The notes beneath the pieces are model-generated. The model saw only the letters and a list, made by a program, of their open reading frames with translations, did not search any database and had not been told where the DNA came from. Below, piece by piece: positions 39,356 to 47,540 of a DNA stretch of 64,000 nt. Positions within the stretch are counted from its first letter, which is position 1; every line of letters starts with the position of its first letter. The stretch is from Marimicrobium sp913061115 (GTDB taxonomy: Bacteria > Pseudomonadota > Gammaproteobacteria > Pseudomonadales > Halieaceae): the NCBI RefSeq assembly GCF_047729875.1, contig NZ_CP159826.1:2666001-2730000 (forward strand). Direction: 5' to 3'. Position numbers and translations under genes: made by a program.

Positions 39356-40438
39356 ATGGACCAATTTCGTGCAACACCAACGCGCAGCGTATTTGCCCTT
39401 CTGACCTTATTTCCGGGAAGCATTTTAACTCGCAAGGCCCTGCTGTATCTTGATGGCGCGCTAAAGCGCGATAAATACCTATCCACGTTAGGCCGCAGAA
39501 TCGATCATTTCAAAGATCGACAGTCGTCGAGTTTGACAAGGGTTTCTGATGATGATGTCGACGAAGAGAGCCTTTTGGGCGATTATGCCGTTCCGGAAGT
39601 AGACGCCACCGCGCTCGACAGTCACGCACTACATCGGGCAATCAGGCAGAACGGATGCCTTATTGTCAGGAATTTTTTTAGCGCCAATGAGGTCAAAGAC
39701 ATGCGCACGTATGTGGATTACTCTGTCTCCCTGCATAGCAATAAAGATTCTGCTATCAGTAGGTATTTGACTAAGTCCGTAAACCTTGATGAAGTGTTAA
39801 AAAATACGGTCGAAGATATAAGGGTCAAACAGCAAGAAAATTCGACTTATTTTAACACGGTAAAAATGGCCAGAAACTTCTCTCAGGCACTAGGCAAACA
39901 CAACAGTTTTTTCGTGGCGCGCACACCACTACTGACCGAAAAAATATTACAGCTCTTTACGAAAACGCATCTAAAGAAATTATTGTCAAAGTATTTTAAG
40001 AACGACCCCTGCTTGAGCATCTATAAGTGGGTCATTAGAAAATCCCAGCCTCCTAAAAATATAATCGATTTTCATCAGGACGGAGCTTTCATGGGAGATG
40101 ATATTGCCACTCTGAATTGTTGGATTCCGCTTTCAGACTGCGGCACGGGTTATAGTGTCCATGGTCTTGATGTCATTCCAGTACCGTTAAAACATCTATT
40201 CTCCAAGGGATCAGGCGTTTTGGACTGGACGATATCGGCCCAGGCCATAACTGACAAATACGGTGAGTCGGCGATCGTCACGCCGACCTTTAGAAAAGGC
40301 GATGCGTTCTTTTTCGATCAGTTTTTAATGCATCGAAGCCAATACTTGGCTGACAGCTCAGAGAGCCGATATGCCATCGAAAACTGGTTCTTCGACTCTA
40401 AATACTTTCCAAAAAATCAAGTCCCTTTGAAATGGTGA
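39356..40438 (+). CDS. Phytanoyl-CoA dioxygenase (PhyH)-like protein
   Basis: A 360-residue protein with a PhyH-type Fe(II)/2-oxoglutarate dioxygenase core. NGCLIVRNFFSANEVKDMR at 99-117 is the family entry motif. The iron ligands are His240 and Asp242 in DFHQDG and His326 in FDQFLMHRS, with Arg338 placed to bind 2-oxoglutarate. The first 80 residues are not recognised. The gene is alone, AT-richer than its neighbours, and flanked by non-coding DNA, which suggests acquisition. No substrate can be inferred. ATG 39356 lacks a clear ribosome site, so a later start is possible. Confidence 0.72.
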   Translation: MDQFRATPTRSVFALLTLFPGSILTRKALLYLDGALKRDKYLSTLGRRIDHFKDRQSSSLTRVSDDDVDEESLLGDYAVPEVDATALDSHALHRAIRQNGCLIVRNFFSANEVKDMRTYVDYSVSLHSNKDSAISRYLTKSVNLDEVLKNTVEDIRVKQQENSTYFNTVKMARNFSQALGKHNSFFVARTPLLTEKILQLFTKTHLKKLLSKYFKNDPCLSIYKWVIRKSQPPKNIIDFHQDGAFMGDDIATLNCWIPLSDCGTGYSVHGLDVIPVPLKHLFSKGSGVLDWTISAQAITDKYGESAIVTPTFRKGDAFFFDQFLMHRSQYLADSSESRYAIENWFFDSKYFPKNQVPLKW

Positions 40439-40765
40439 CTCTGTCTATTGGGTAGCGGAACCTTATTGTCTAGCATTGTGTAATACTTTCAGTAGCGAAC
40501 ACTAAGGACTGAGTAGTCCGTTTATGCCCAACACAACTTTACTACTAGCGATCGTTTTCGACTTGGGCGGCTACATAAAAATTGATACAAGCCTGACCGG
40601 GTTTACCATTCGAGCCACGTGCAGCTCTTTTGCGATCGACTCCAAGCTACAGCCCACAGGTGTCTATCCTTGCCTGTCTTTCAGCGGCGCTTCTTTTTGA
40701 CTATCGGTATTACGTTAACGCGTCAGACTGACTATCGGTGCCACTGCCACCAACCGACGTAAACG
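40439..40765. other. Intergenic with an 11-base direct repeat, no gene
   Basis: About 330 bases between the convergent dioxygenase and pssA genes. TGACTATCGGT occurs twice, at 40698-40708 and 40729-40739, 31 bases apart (about three helical turns). No terminator with a T-run and no credible open frame are seen. Confidence 0.5.
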
Positions 40766-41632
40766 TCAACCCAGTCGTTTCTTGCGCCAATTTATAACCT
40801 GCATTACTGGGCCCGACAAAGCATAGATCACAAAGCCTGCTAACAGCACGCTGGGGGGATCAAGTGTAATCAGGCCAAAAACAAGCACCACAGCAATCAT
40901 GACCACAAACGGTACGCGACCACGAAAATCAATGCCCTTAAAACTGTAGTAAGGGAAGTTAGCAATCATAAAGAAGCCGACGATCGCGGTCAGCACGCCA
41001 ACAAAGATTGCCAACTCCTGTGGCAACTCGCTGCCAACCCATCCCAAGTCGTTACAAACCCAGACGGTGCTAGCAATAATCGCTGCCGCTGCCGGACTGG
41101 CCAAGCCGGTGAAGTAGTTTTTGTCTGCGATTTCGATCTGAGTATTAAACCGCGCCAAACGCAGTGCAGCGCAGGCCACATAAATGAATGCCGCACTCCA
41201 ACCAAACTTGCCCAATCCTCCCAAGCCCCAGCTAAAGATCACAAGCGCCGGGGCGACTCCAAATGACACCATATCGGCCAGGCTGTCATATTCCGCCCCA
41301 AACTTACTGGAAGTATTGGTCAGACGCGCGATTCGCCCGTCCAGTCCGTCCAATACCATAGCAAAGAATATTGCAACAGCGGCATTCTCGAAGTCCCCGC
41401 GCATAGCGGCAATAATGGCGTAAAATCCCGCAAATAATGCGGCTGTGGTAAACAGATTGGGTAACAAGTAGATACCTCGGTGACGGACCGTGCGGCCGTT
41501 CTCAGAGACTTCCTCCTCATGCTCATCCACCAGCAGGTCGATACGCGGCGCAACACTGCTGGTTGCAGGCTGTTCCGTTGCCTCCATCGACCCTGAGGTT
41601 TGCTCGGAAGCGTTTTCACCTTGTTCTTTCAT
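40766..41632 (-). CDS. pssA: CDP-diacylglycerol-serine O-phosphatidyltransferase
   Basis: A 288-residue membrane enzyme that makes phosphatidylserine, the precursor of phosphatidylethanolamine. The CDP-alcohol phosphotransferase motif is complete: DGLDGRIARLTNTSSKFGAEYDSLAD region near residue 100, with both metal-binding Asp pairs. About seven hydrophobic helices follow. An acidic, hydrophilic N-terminus of about 50 residues precedes the RGIYLLPNLFTTAALF core. ATG 41632 has GGAT 6 bases upstream; ATG 41653 is possible. It follows ilvY by 34 bases and may be co-transcribed. Confidence 0.92.
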   Translation of the reverse strand: MKEQGENASEQTSGSMEATEQPATSSVAPRIDLLVDEHEEEVSENGRTVRHRGIYLLPNLFTTAALFAGFYAIIAAMRGDFENAAVAIFFAMVLDGLDGRIARLTNTSSKFGAEYDSLADMVSFGVAPALVIFSWGLGGLGKFGWSAAFIYVACAALRLARFNTQIEIADKNYFTGLASPAAAAIIASTVWVCNDLGWVGSELPQELAIFVGVLTAIVGFFMIANFPYYSFKGIDFRGRVPFVVMIAVVLVFGLITLDPPSVLLAGFVIYALSGPVMQVINWRKKRLG

Positions 41633-41666
41633 TCTGCTATCCACTGTACCCATTTTCGTTATGGTA

Positions 41667-42575
41667 TCAAACCCTGCCACTGTAGGTCTGCCTAGCGACA
41701 TCCCAGAGCGATTTAACCAGCGGACTGGCAAGTCGCTGCCCCTGGCTACAAAGGCCTACTGTGAGCGGCGGCAAACTCTCTTGTACGTCAATCAAGTCTA
41801 CCCTATCTGCCATTCCGCTTGCTTCGATGACCAGCTGGGGTGCTATGCCAATCCCCAAGCCCAAACTGACCATGGCAACAATGGCTTCATGGCCTGCTAC
41901 CTGCGCGTAGATACGAGGTCGAATACCTCGCTCTCGAAACCAGGTATCCAATGTCTCCTTGGTCACGCCCCGTTCCGGCACAATAAACGGAATATTATTC
42001 CAATCAATATCGCCACCGGGAAGATCTCCCGTCAATACCATATCGCGCACTGCGCAGTCCGCCGCTGGCGCACAAAATTGCAGGGGAGACTGCAATAGCG
42101 GCAGGAACTCCAGACGCCGCGGCAGTTGGCTAGGTCGGCCGCTCACTGCGATATCATCCTGGCCCGCCAGTATCCTGCCGATACCATCAGCCTGATCACC
42201 GGTATGCATTTTGATCTCCACCGAGGGATGGGTCAAACGAAATGCTTCCAGAATGGGCGCCAATACACTATACGTCGCCGTCACGGAGCAATAGAGACTG
42301 ACTTCCCCCGCCAGATCTTGGTCGCTGCCCAACGTGCGTCTCAGCTGCTGCCACTCGTCTATGGAGTTGCGTGCATACTCCCTGAACTCGTGACCGGCGC
42401 TCGTCAGCTTCACACTGCGATTGTTACGCTCTAACAAGCGCTGCCCAAGTTCATCTTCAAGGCGCTGTATGGTCCTGCTCACTGCAGACACACTCATATG
42501 CAATAGTTCGCTGCTGCGACTAAAATTGAGCGTATCTGATACGCAGAGAAAGACTGATAGGGCACGGGTCTCCAT
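41667..42575 (-). CDS. ilvY: LysR-type regulator IlvY
   Basis: A 302-residue LysR-family activator. The N-terminal helix-turn-helix reads TLNFSRSSELLHMSVSAVSRTIQRLEDELG, and the effector domain contains GEVSLYCSVTATYSVLAPILEAF. It is divergent from ilvC and in that position activates ilvC when acetolactate or acetohydroxybutyrate accumulate. A near-perfect operator lies between the two genes. ATG 42575 (METRALSVFL) fits the family; the reading to 42605 would run through the operator. Confidence 0.93.
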   Translation of the reverse strand: METRALSVFLCVSDTLNFSRSSELLHMSVSAVSRTIQRLEDELGQRLLERNNRSVKLTSAGHEFREYARNSIDEWQQLRRTLGSDQDLAGEVSLYCSVTATYSVLAPILEAFRLTHPSVEIKMHTGDQADGIGRILAGQDDIAVSGRPSQLPRRLEFLPLLQSPLQFCAPAADCAVRDMVLTGDLPGGDIDWNNIPFIVPERGVTKETLDTWFRERGIRPRIYAQVAGHEAIVAMVSLGLGIGIAPQLVIEASGMADRVDLIDVQESLPPLTVGLCSQGQRLASPLVKSLWDVARQTYSGRV

Positions 42576-42585
42576 GCAAAACCAC

Positions 42586-42610
42586 CTGTATTGCATAATT
42601 CGCAATACAG
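42586..42610. promoter_or_regulatory. IlvY operator palindrome
   Basis: CTGTATTGC-N7-GCAATACAG is a perfect 9-bp inverted repeat of 25 bases in all, just upstream of ilvY and 88 bases before ilvC. It has the T-N11-A style core expected for LysR regulators and resembles the ATTGC/GCAAT operators of enteric ilvY-ilvC. Confidence 0.8.
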
Positions 42611-42698
42611 TATTACAAATATAGCGTTTTACGCAAGCATTGAATTGCCGTATGGTCCAGTCAAACTAGCCGAATCACCAGACCCGAGGACTTTCATC

Positions 42699-44171
42699 AT
42701 GGGACACAATTACTTTAACACTCTGCCGCTGCGCCTGCAGCTCAAGCAACTGGGCAAGTGCCGCTTCATGGGGCAAGAAGAATTCACCGACGGCGTAGAT
42801 AGGATTCGCGGGAAGAAAATAGTCATCGTCGGCTGCGGCGCACAAGGCCTTAATCAGGGATTGAACCTGCGTGATAGCGGGCTTGATGTGTCCTACACAC
42901 TGCGCGACAGCGCAATCACGGAAAAGCGTCAGTCATGGAAAAACGCCACAGAGAACGGATTTACGGTCGGGACCTATGAGGAATTAATCCCACAGGCGGA
43001 CATGGTCCTCAATCTTACGCCGGATAAGCAGCACACCAGCGTTGTTACTGCGATTATGCCTCTGATGAAGAAAGGTGCCTGCCTATCCTACTCCCATGGG
43101 TTTAACATCGTTGAAGAAGGCATGCAGATTCGCGATGACATCACCGTCATTATGGTCGCTCCAAAGTGCCCTGGCACAGAGGTGCGCGAAGAATACAAGC
43201 GCGGCTTTGGTGTACCCACGCTGATTGCAATACACACAGAAAATAATCCCAACGGCGACGGCATGGAATTAGCCAAAGCGTATGCTGCTGGCACAGGCGG
43301 GCATCGTGCGGGTGTATTGGAATCGTCCTTCATCGCTGAAGTGAAATCTGACCTAATGGGTGAGCAGACTATTCTTTGCGGCATGCTCCAGGCCGGTGCC
43401 ATTCTCTGCTTCGATAAAATGGTCGAAAAAGGCATCGATCCTGAGTATGCATCCAAACTGATCCAGTATGGCTGGGAGACCGTGACCGAAGGCCTGAAAC
43501 ACGGCGGTATTACCAACATGATGGACCGCCTGTCCAACCCTGCCAAAATTCGCGCCTTTCACCTAGCACAAGAATTAAAGAGCATCATGCGCCCCCTGTA
43601 TGAGAAGCATCAGGACGACATTATGACCGGTGAATTTTCACGCACAATGATGGAAGACTGGGCCAACGACGATGCCAATCTTCTGAAGTGGCGTGCTGCG
43701 ACCGCTGAAACTGCCTTTGAAAAGTCAGCCAATACCCGTGCCGACATTCCCGAACAGGAGTTTTACGATCACGGCATCCTGTTAGTTGCCATGGTTAAGG
43801 CCGGCGTAGAATTAGCTTTCGAAACCATGGTCTCCGCGGGCATCATTGATGAATCGGCTTATTACGAATCCCTACACGAAACACCGTTGATAGCTAACAC
43901 CATTGCACGGAAGAAATTATACGAGATGAACGTGGTGATTTCCGACACTGCCGAGTACGGTTGCTATTTGTTCGATCACGCCTGCAGACCTCTTTTGGCA
44001 GACTTCATGAGTAAGATCGACACAGACGTCATCGGCAAGGGTATTGGCGGAGACAATGATGTCGACAATAGGGAACTGATTGCCGTCAATGACGCAATCC
44101 GCAGTCACCCAGTAGAAATAGTCGGCAAAAAGCTTCGCGGCTACATGACGGCCATGAAACGCATTATCTAA
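42699..44171 (+). CDS. ilvC: Ketol-acid reductoisomerase, class II (long form)
   Basis: A 490-residue NADPH enzyme of valine, leucine and isoleucine synthesis that isomerises and reduces acetolactate. It matches the E. coli-type long enzyme along its whole length: NYFNTLPLRLQLKQLGKCRFM at the start, VGCGAQGLNQGLN as Rossmann loop, CPGTEVREEYKRGFGVPTL, and a duplicated C-terminal domain ending KKLRGYMTAMKRI. ATG 42699 has GAGGA 8 bases upstream. Pseudomonas and many relatives use the short class I form instead. Confidence 0.96.
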   Translation: MGHNYFNTLPLRLQLKQLGKCRFMGQEEFTDGVDRIRGKKIVIVGCGAQGLNQGLNLRDSGLDVSYTLRDSAITEKRQSWKNATENGFTVGTYEELIPQADMVLNLTPDKQHTSVVTAIMPLMKKGACLSYSHGFNIVEEGMQIRDDITVIMVAPKCPGTEVREEYKRGFGVPTLIAIHTENNPNGDGMELAKAYAAGTGGHRAGVLESSFIAEVKSDLMGEQTILCGMLQAGAILCFDKMVEKGIDPEYASKLIQYGWETVTEGLKHGGITNMMDRLSNPAKIRAFHLAQELKSIMRPLYEKHQDDIMTGEFSRTMMEDWANDDANLLKWRAATAETAFEKSANTRADIPEQEFYDHGILLVAMVKAGVELAFETMVSAGIIDESAYYESLHETPLIANTIARKKLYEMNVVISDTAEYGCYLFDHACRPLLADFMSKIDTDVIGKGIGGDNDVDNRELIAVNDAIRSHPVEIVGKKLRGYMTAMKRII

Positions 44172-44188
44172 ATAACCATCGCAGTAAA

Positions 44189-44219
44189 TAAAAAAGGGGC
44201 CTCTAGACCCCCTTTTTTA
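44189..44219. terminator. Bidirectional terminator between ilvC and ilvH
   Basis: AAAAAAGGGG and CCCCTTTTTT form a stem around a short loop 18 bases after the ilvC stop. A- and T-runs on both sides let it work for ilvC and also for the convergent ilvBH operon. Confidence 0.88.
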
Positions 44220-44283
44220 TTGTCTTCAATATTTACCACCGCGCCGCTGTGGCTAATATCAATACTCAAGGTAATCTACGAAA

Positions 44284-44775
44284 CTAAAGGCTCAACACCT
44301 TTTCTCCGCGAGAAATCCCAGCGACGCCCGAACGCACAACCTCAAGAATATCGGCATCAGACATGGCCGCCACGAATGCATCAAGCTTTTCACTGGTCCC
44401 GATAATCTGAATGGTGTAAATATTGGGGCCCACGTCGACAATCTGTCCGCGAAAAATATCAGTGGTGCGTTTGATCTCGTGGCGCGCAGCGCCACTGGCA
44501 CGCACCTTGATCAACATCATATCCCTTTCAATGTGCGCACCCTCCGTCAAGTCGGCAAGCTTCACTACATCCACTAGCTTGTTGAGCTGTTTGGTGAGCT
44601 GCTCGATACGCAGGTCACTACCCACCGTTGTGAGTGTCAGTCGAGAAAGCGTAGGATCATTTGTGGGAGCTACGTTTAGCGTTTCGATATTGTAACCGCG
44701 CTGAGAGAACAAGCCGATCACGCGAGACAATGCACCCGGCTCATTTTCCATCAACATAGAAATTATCCGTCGCAT
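44284..44775 (-). CDS. ilvH: Acetolactate synthase small (regulatory) subunit
   Basis: A 163-residue regulatory subunit. The N-terminal ACT domain (RRIISMLMENEPGALSRVIGLFSQRGYNIETLNV) binds valine for feedback inhibition, and the C-terminal half is the conserved ALS_ss domain (MLIKVRASGAARHEIKRTTDIFRGQIVDVG). It starts one base after the ilvB stop on the same strand, so the pair is an operon. Confidence 0.95.
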   Translation of the reverse strand: MRRIISMLMENEPGALSRVIGLFSQRGYNIETLNVAPTNDPTLSRLTLTTVGSDLRIEQLTKQLNKLVDVVKLADLTEGAHIERDMMLIKVRASGAARHEIKRTTDIFRGQIVDVGPNIYTIQIIGTSEKLDAFVAAMSDADILEVVRSGVAGISRGEKVLSL

Positions 44776-44776
44776 G

Positions 44777-46528
44777 TCAGGTCCTCTCGTTCTTGCTGAG
44801 CCACATATCTTTCATCGCCCCATTGGGAGCGATATGCATCGGGTATACGTGTTCCGTAGGGTCAATAATGACATCCAAGAAGACCAGTTTGTCTTTCATG
44901 GCAAACGCCTCGTCCATAGCCCCGTCTAAGTCCGCTAGGTTTGTCACCTGCATGCCCACGTGCCCATAAGCCTCTACCAGCTTGACAAAATCGGGAAGAG
45001 AATCTTCATAAGTACTCATGGCATAGCGTCCTTCATACTGCATATCCTGCCACTGCGTTACCATGCCAAGGTTATTGTTACGCAGGTTGATGATCTTGAT
45101 CGCAGAGTCGTACTGAGTGCAGGTAGACAATTCCTGAATATTCATCTGGATACTGCCTTCACCGGTGACACACGCAACGTCCATATCAGGGAAGGCTAAT
45201 TTTACCCCCATAGCCGCGGGCAGCCCGAAACCCATCGTTCCCAAGCCACCGGAATTTATCCAGCGCCGTGGCTTATCAAAAGGATAGTACTGCGCGGCAA
45301 ACATCTGGTGCTGCCCGACATCGGAGGTAATGTAGGCATCGCCCTTCGTAGCGCGGTACAGACTTTGGATAACCTGCTGCGGCATGATCATGTCGCTTTC
45401 ACCGTAACGGCGCCCGGTAAACAAACCATGGGCCGCTCGCCACTCTTCAATCTGCTGCCACCAATGCTCTAACGCAGGCTTATCTGGCAAGCTGCTGTCT
45501 TTCTCACGCAGCGATGCAATCTGCGCCAGCATTTCGGTCAATACCGACTGAACAGGCCCAACAATAGGGATATCTGCCATTACAATTTTCGAGATAGACG
45601 CCGGGTCTATATCAATATGGATTACCTTGGCACCGGGACAAAATTTGCCTACGGTGTTAGTAACACGGTCGTCAAAGCGTGCGCCAACAGCGAGGATACA
45701 ATCGCTATTATGCATCGCCATATTTGCTTCATAGAAACCGTGCATCCCCAGCATCCCTAAACACTGACGATCTGTGCCTGGATAAGCGCCCAGACCCATC
45801 AAGGTTTTGGTCACCGGATAGTTCAATTCCCTCGCTAACTGCGTTAGCTGTTCACTAGCGTCCCCCAGCAGCACGCCACCGCCGGCATAAATTATCGGAC
45901 GCTTGGCAGCGAGCAACAATTTTGTCGCTTTCTTTATTTGTCCGGTGTGGCCACGCTGAGCGGGCGCGTAGGAGCGCATCTTCACCGTTTCTGGATAATG
46001 ATACTCATACTTTGCATCGGGTCGCGTCAGATCTTTGGGGATGTCGATAACGACAGGGCCCGGCCTACCGCTGGACGCAATGCGAAAGGCTTTCTTGATC
46101 ATGATCGGTAAGTCTTCGGTACGCTTGACCATAAAGCTGTGCTTTACGATGGGCCTCGAGATGCCAATCATATCTGTTTCCTGAAAGGCATCCTCGCCAA
46201 TCAAGTGGCTCTGCACCTGACCGGCGAGCACAACCATCGGAATTGAATCCATATAAGCGGTAGCAATGCCAGTAATCGCATTGGTAGCACCTGGACCAGA
46301 CGTCACCAATACAACGCCCGGCTTGCCGGTCGCCCTGGCGTAACCATCTGCCGCATGCGTTGCCGCCTGTTCATGGCGCACCAATATGTGAGGAATCTTA
46401 CAGTCCTTGAACAGAGCATCATATATGTGTAAAACCGCGCCACCGGGATAGCCGAAAATATACTCGACCCCTTCGTCTTCCAGTGCACGGGCGATCATCT
46501 CACCGCCGGATAACAACTCCACAATCAT
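44777..46528 (-). CDS. ilvB: Acetolactate synthase large (catalytic) subunit
   Basis: A 583-residue thiamine diphosphate enzyme that condenses pyruvate to acetolactate, or with 2-oxobutyrate to acetohydroxybutyrate. The catalytic Glu is in ILVRHEQAATHAADGYARATG near residue 53; FAD-binding segments follow, and the ThDP/Mg motif lies in GEGSIQMNIQELSTCTQYDSAIKIINLRNN. It is closest to the biosynthetic IlvI/IlvB type. No leader peptide rich in Leu or Val could be found upstream, so attenuation is not indicated. Confidence 0.95.
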   Translation of the reverse strand: MIVELLSGGEMIARALEDEGVEYIFGYPGGAVLHIYDALFKDCKIPHILVRHEQAATHAADGYARATGKPGVVLVTSGPGATNAITGIATAYMDSIPMVVLAGQVQSHLIGEDAFQETDMIGISRPIVKHSFMVKRTEDLPIMIKKAFRIASSGRPGPVVIDIPKDLTRPDAKYEYHYPETVKMRSYAPAQRGHTGQIKKATKLLLAAKRPIIYAGGGVLLGDASEQLTQLARELNYPVTKTLMGLGAYPGTDRQCLGMLGMHGFYEANMAMHNSDCILAVGARFDDRVTNTVGKFCPGAKVIHIDIDPASISKIVMADIPIVGPVQSVLTEMLAQIASLREKDSSLPDKPALEHWWQQIEEWRAAHGLFTGRRYGESDMIMPQQVIQSLYRATKGDAYITSDVGQHQMFAAQYYPFDKPRRWINSGGLGTMGFGLPAAMGVKLAFPDMDVACVTGEGSIQMNIQELSTCTQYDSAIKIINLRNNNLGMVTQWQDMQYEGRYAMSTYEDSLPDFVKLVEAYGHVGMQVTNLADLDGAMDEAFAMKDKLVFLDVIIDPTEHVYPMHIAPNGAMKDMWLSKNERT

Positions 46529-47014
46529 TCTCCAATATCAAAACGTCTGGCGCGTTACCCTCGCCGGATCATTCTAAAGTAGCGTGTGGACATTGCTGAA
46601 GAAATACCTGAACCGGTATCTGATTAGCTACACCACCCCCATTTGAAGCTCGATACACTGCCCGGAATCACCCACTGGGGGAATACGATCACGAACAAAC
46701 TGTGTATCGGTCGCCCTGCGGGGTAGCGCAGTGTCTGGCCCTCAATTTGGCCAATACGGCACAAATTGAATACGGGACTTACAAGCAGCTGCATCAAATC
46801 ATCGTATTGACGCAGTAGACCAGTGGCCGAGGGTACTCGACATTAGCCATTGCCATTTGCAAGACGCCACTATTGTCGCGTCTGAAGGTCTCGAAAGTCA
46901 ACCACCGTTGCGACTGGTCGTTTACCGCTACCCATTGCCAGATTGCCCCCAGAAGTGATGTGGGGTATTTTGGGCCGATTCATATTCAACATATGCGATC
47001 GGAGAGACACACTG
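46529..47014. other. Divergent intergenic region with a long inverted repeat
   Basis: About 485 bases between ilvB and the DUF4124 gene with no convincing gene. An inverted repeat TCAATTTG (46742-46749) / CAAATTGA (46762-46769), extended inside by GCC/GGC, is the main structure. There is no T-run, so an operator or RNA structure is more likely than a terminator. Confidence 0.5.
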
Positions 47015-47467
47015 TTGAAGAGCACAATGACTGCCGGTGTATTTGCGGTGATAACGGCGCTATTCGTCCTCTTAGCCTCTTACGCCACTGCGGAGGAGAC
47101 AGTCTATCGGTGGAGTAATGAAAGGGGCAACCCTGTAATCAGTGATCGGCCGCCACCCGCCGGTATTGCGTATGAAGTCATCTCCACAGGTTCAAGCTTG
47201 GTGCGTAAAGTCGACGCCAATGAAGGTGCTGTGCCGCTCAACGTCAAGCCAACTCCAAGTAACGATTTTGAACGGGTGGACACTGCAGCACCCAAGATAG
47301 AGAAGAATGCGCTTTACTGCGAACGGGCCAGAGATAACCTCAAACAGATAGAGACACATGCCCGAATTAGAATGCGTAACGATCAGGGCGAGGTGTACTA
47401 TTTGAGTGAAAAAGAAAAGGTCGCTGAGAAAGAGAAGACGCTGGCGGCGATTAAAACGCACTGCTAA
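47015..47467 (+). CDS. Exported DUF4124-domain protein
   Basis: A roughly 150-residue protein with a signal peptide (MTAGVFAVITALFVLLASYATA) and an N-terminal DUF4124 domain (EETVYRWSNERGNPVISDRPPP), a small β-rich domain of unknown function common in Gammaproteobacteria. The C-terminal third is charged and helical (RARDNLKQIETHARIRMRNDQGEVYYLSEKEK region). TTG 47015 with GGAGAG 8 bases upstream gives a Lys in the signal n-region; ATG 47027 is also possible. A DUF4124 gene next to ilvB is also found in Pseudomonas. Confidence 0.78.
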   Translation: MKSTMTAGVFAVITALFVLLASYATAEETVYRWSNERGNPVISDRPPPAGIAYEVISTGSSLVRKVDANEGAVPLNVKPTPSNDFERVDTAAPKIEKNALYCERARDNLKQIETHARIRMRNDQGEVYYLSEKEKVAEKEKTLAAIKTHC

Positions 47468-47540
47468 TCACCGCGATACACTTTGATCCAGAGTCCTTTT
47501 TAGTAACGCCTCGAAACCAATAGCACTGTCGCTGGCTCCT

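Noticed and set aside
39060..39453. Open frames on both strands before the dioxygenase gene
   Set aside because: No recognisable domain, no ribosome site, and they overlap each other antisense.
46529..46700. ilvB leader peptide and attenuator
   Set aside because: No short frame rich in Leu, Val or Ile with a following terminator was found on the minus strand.
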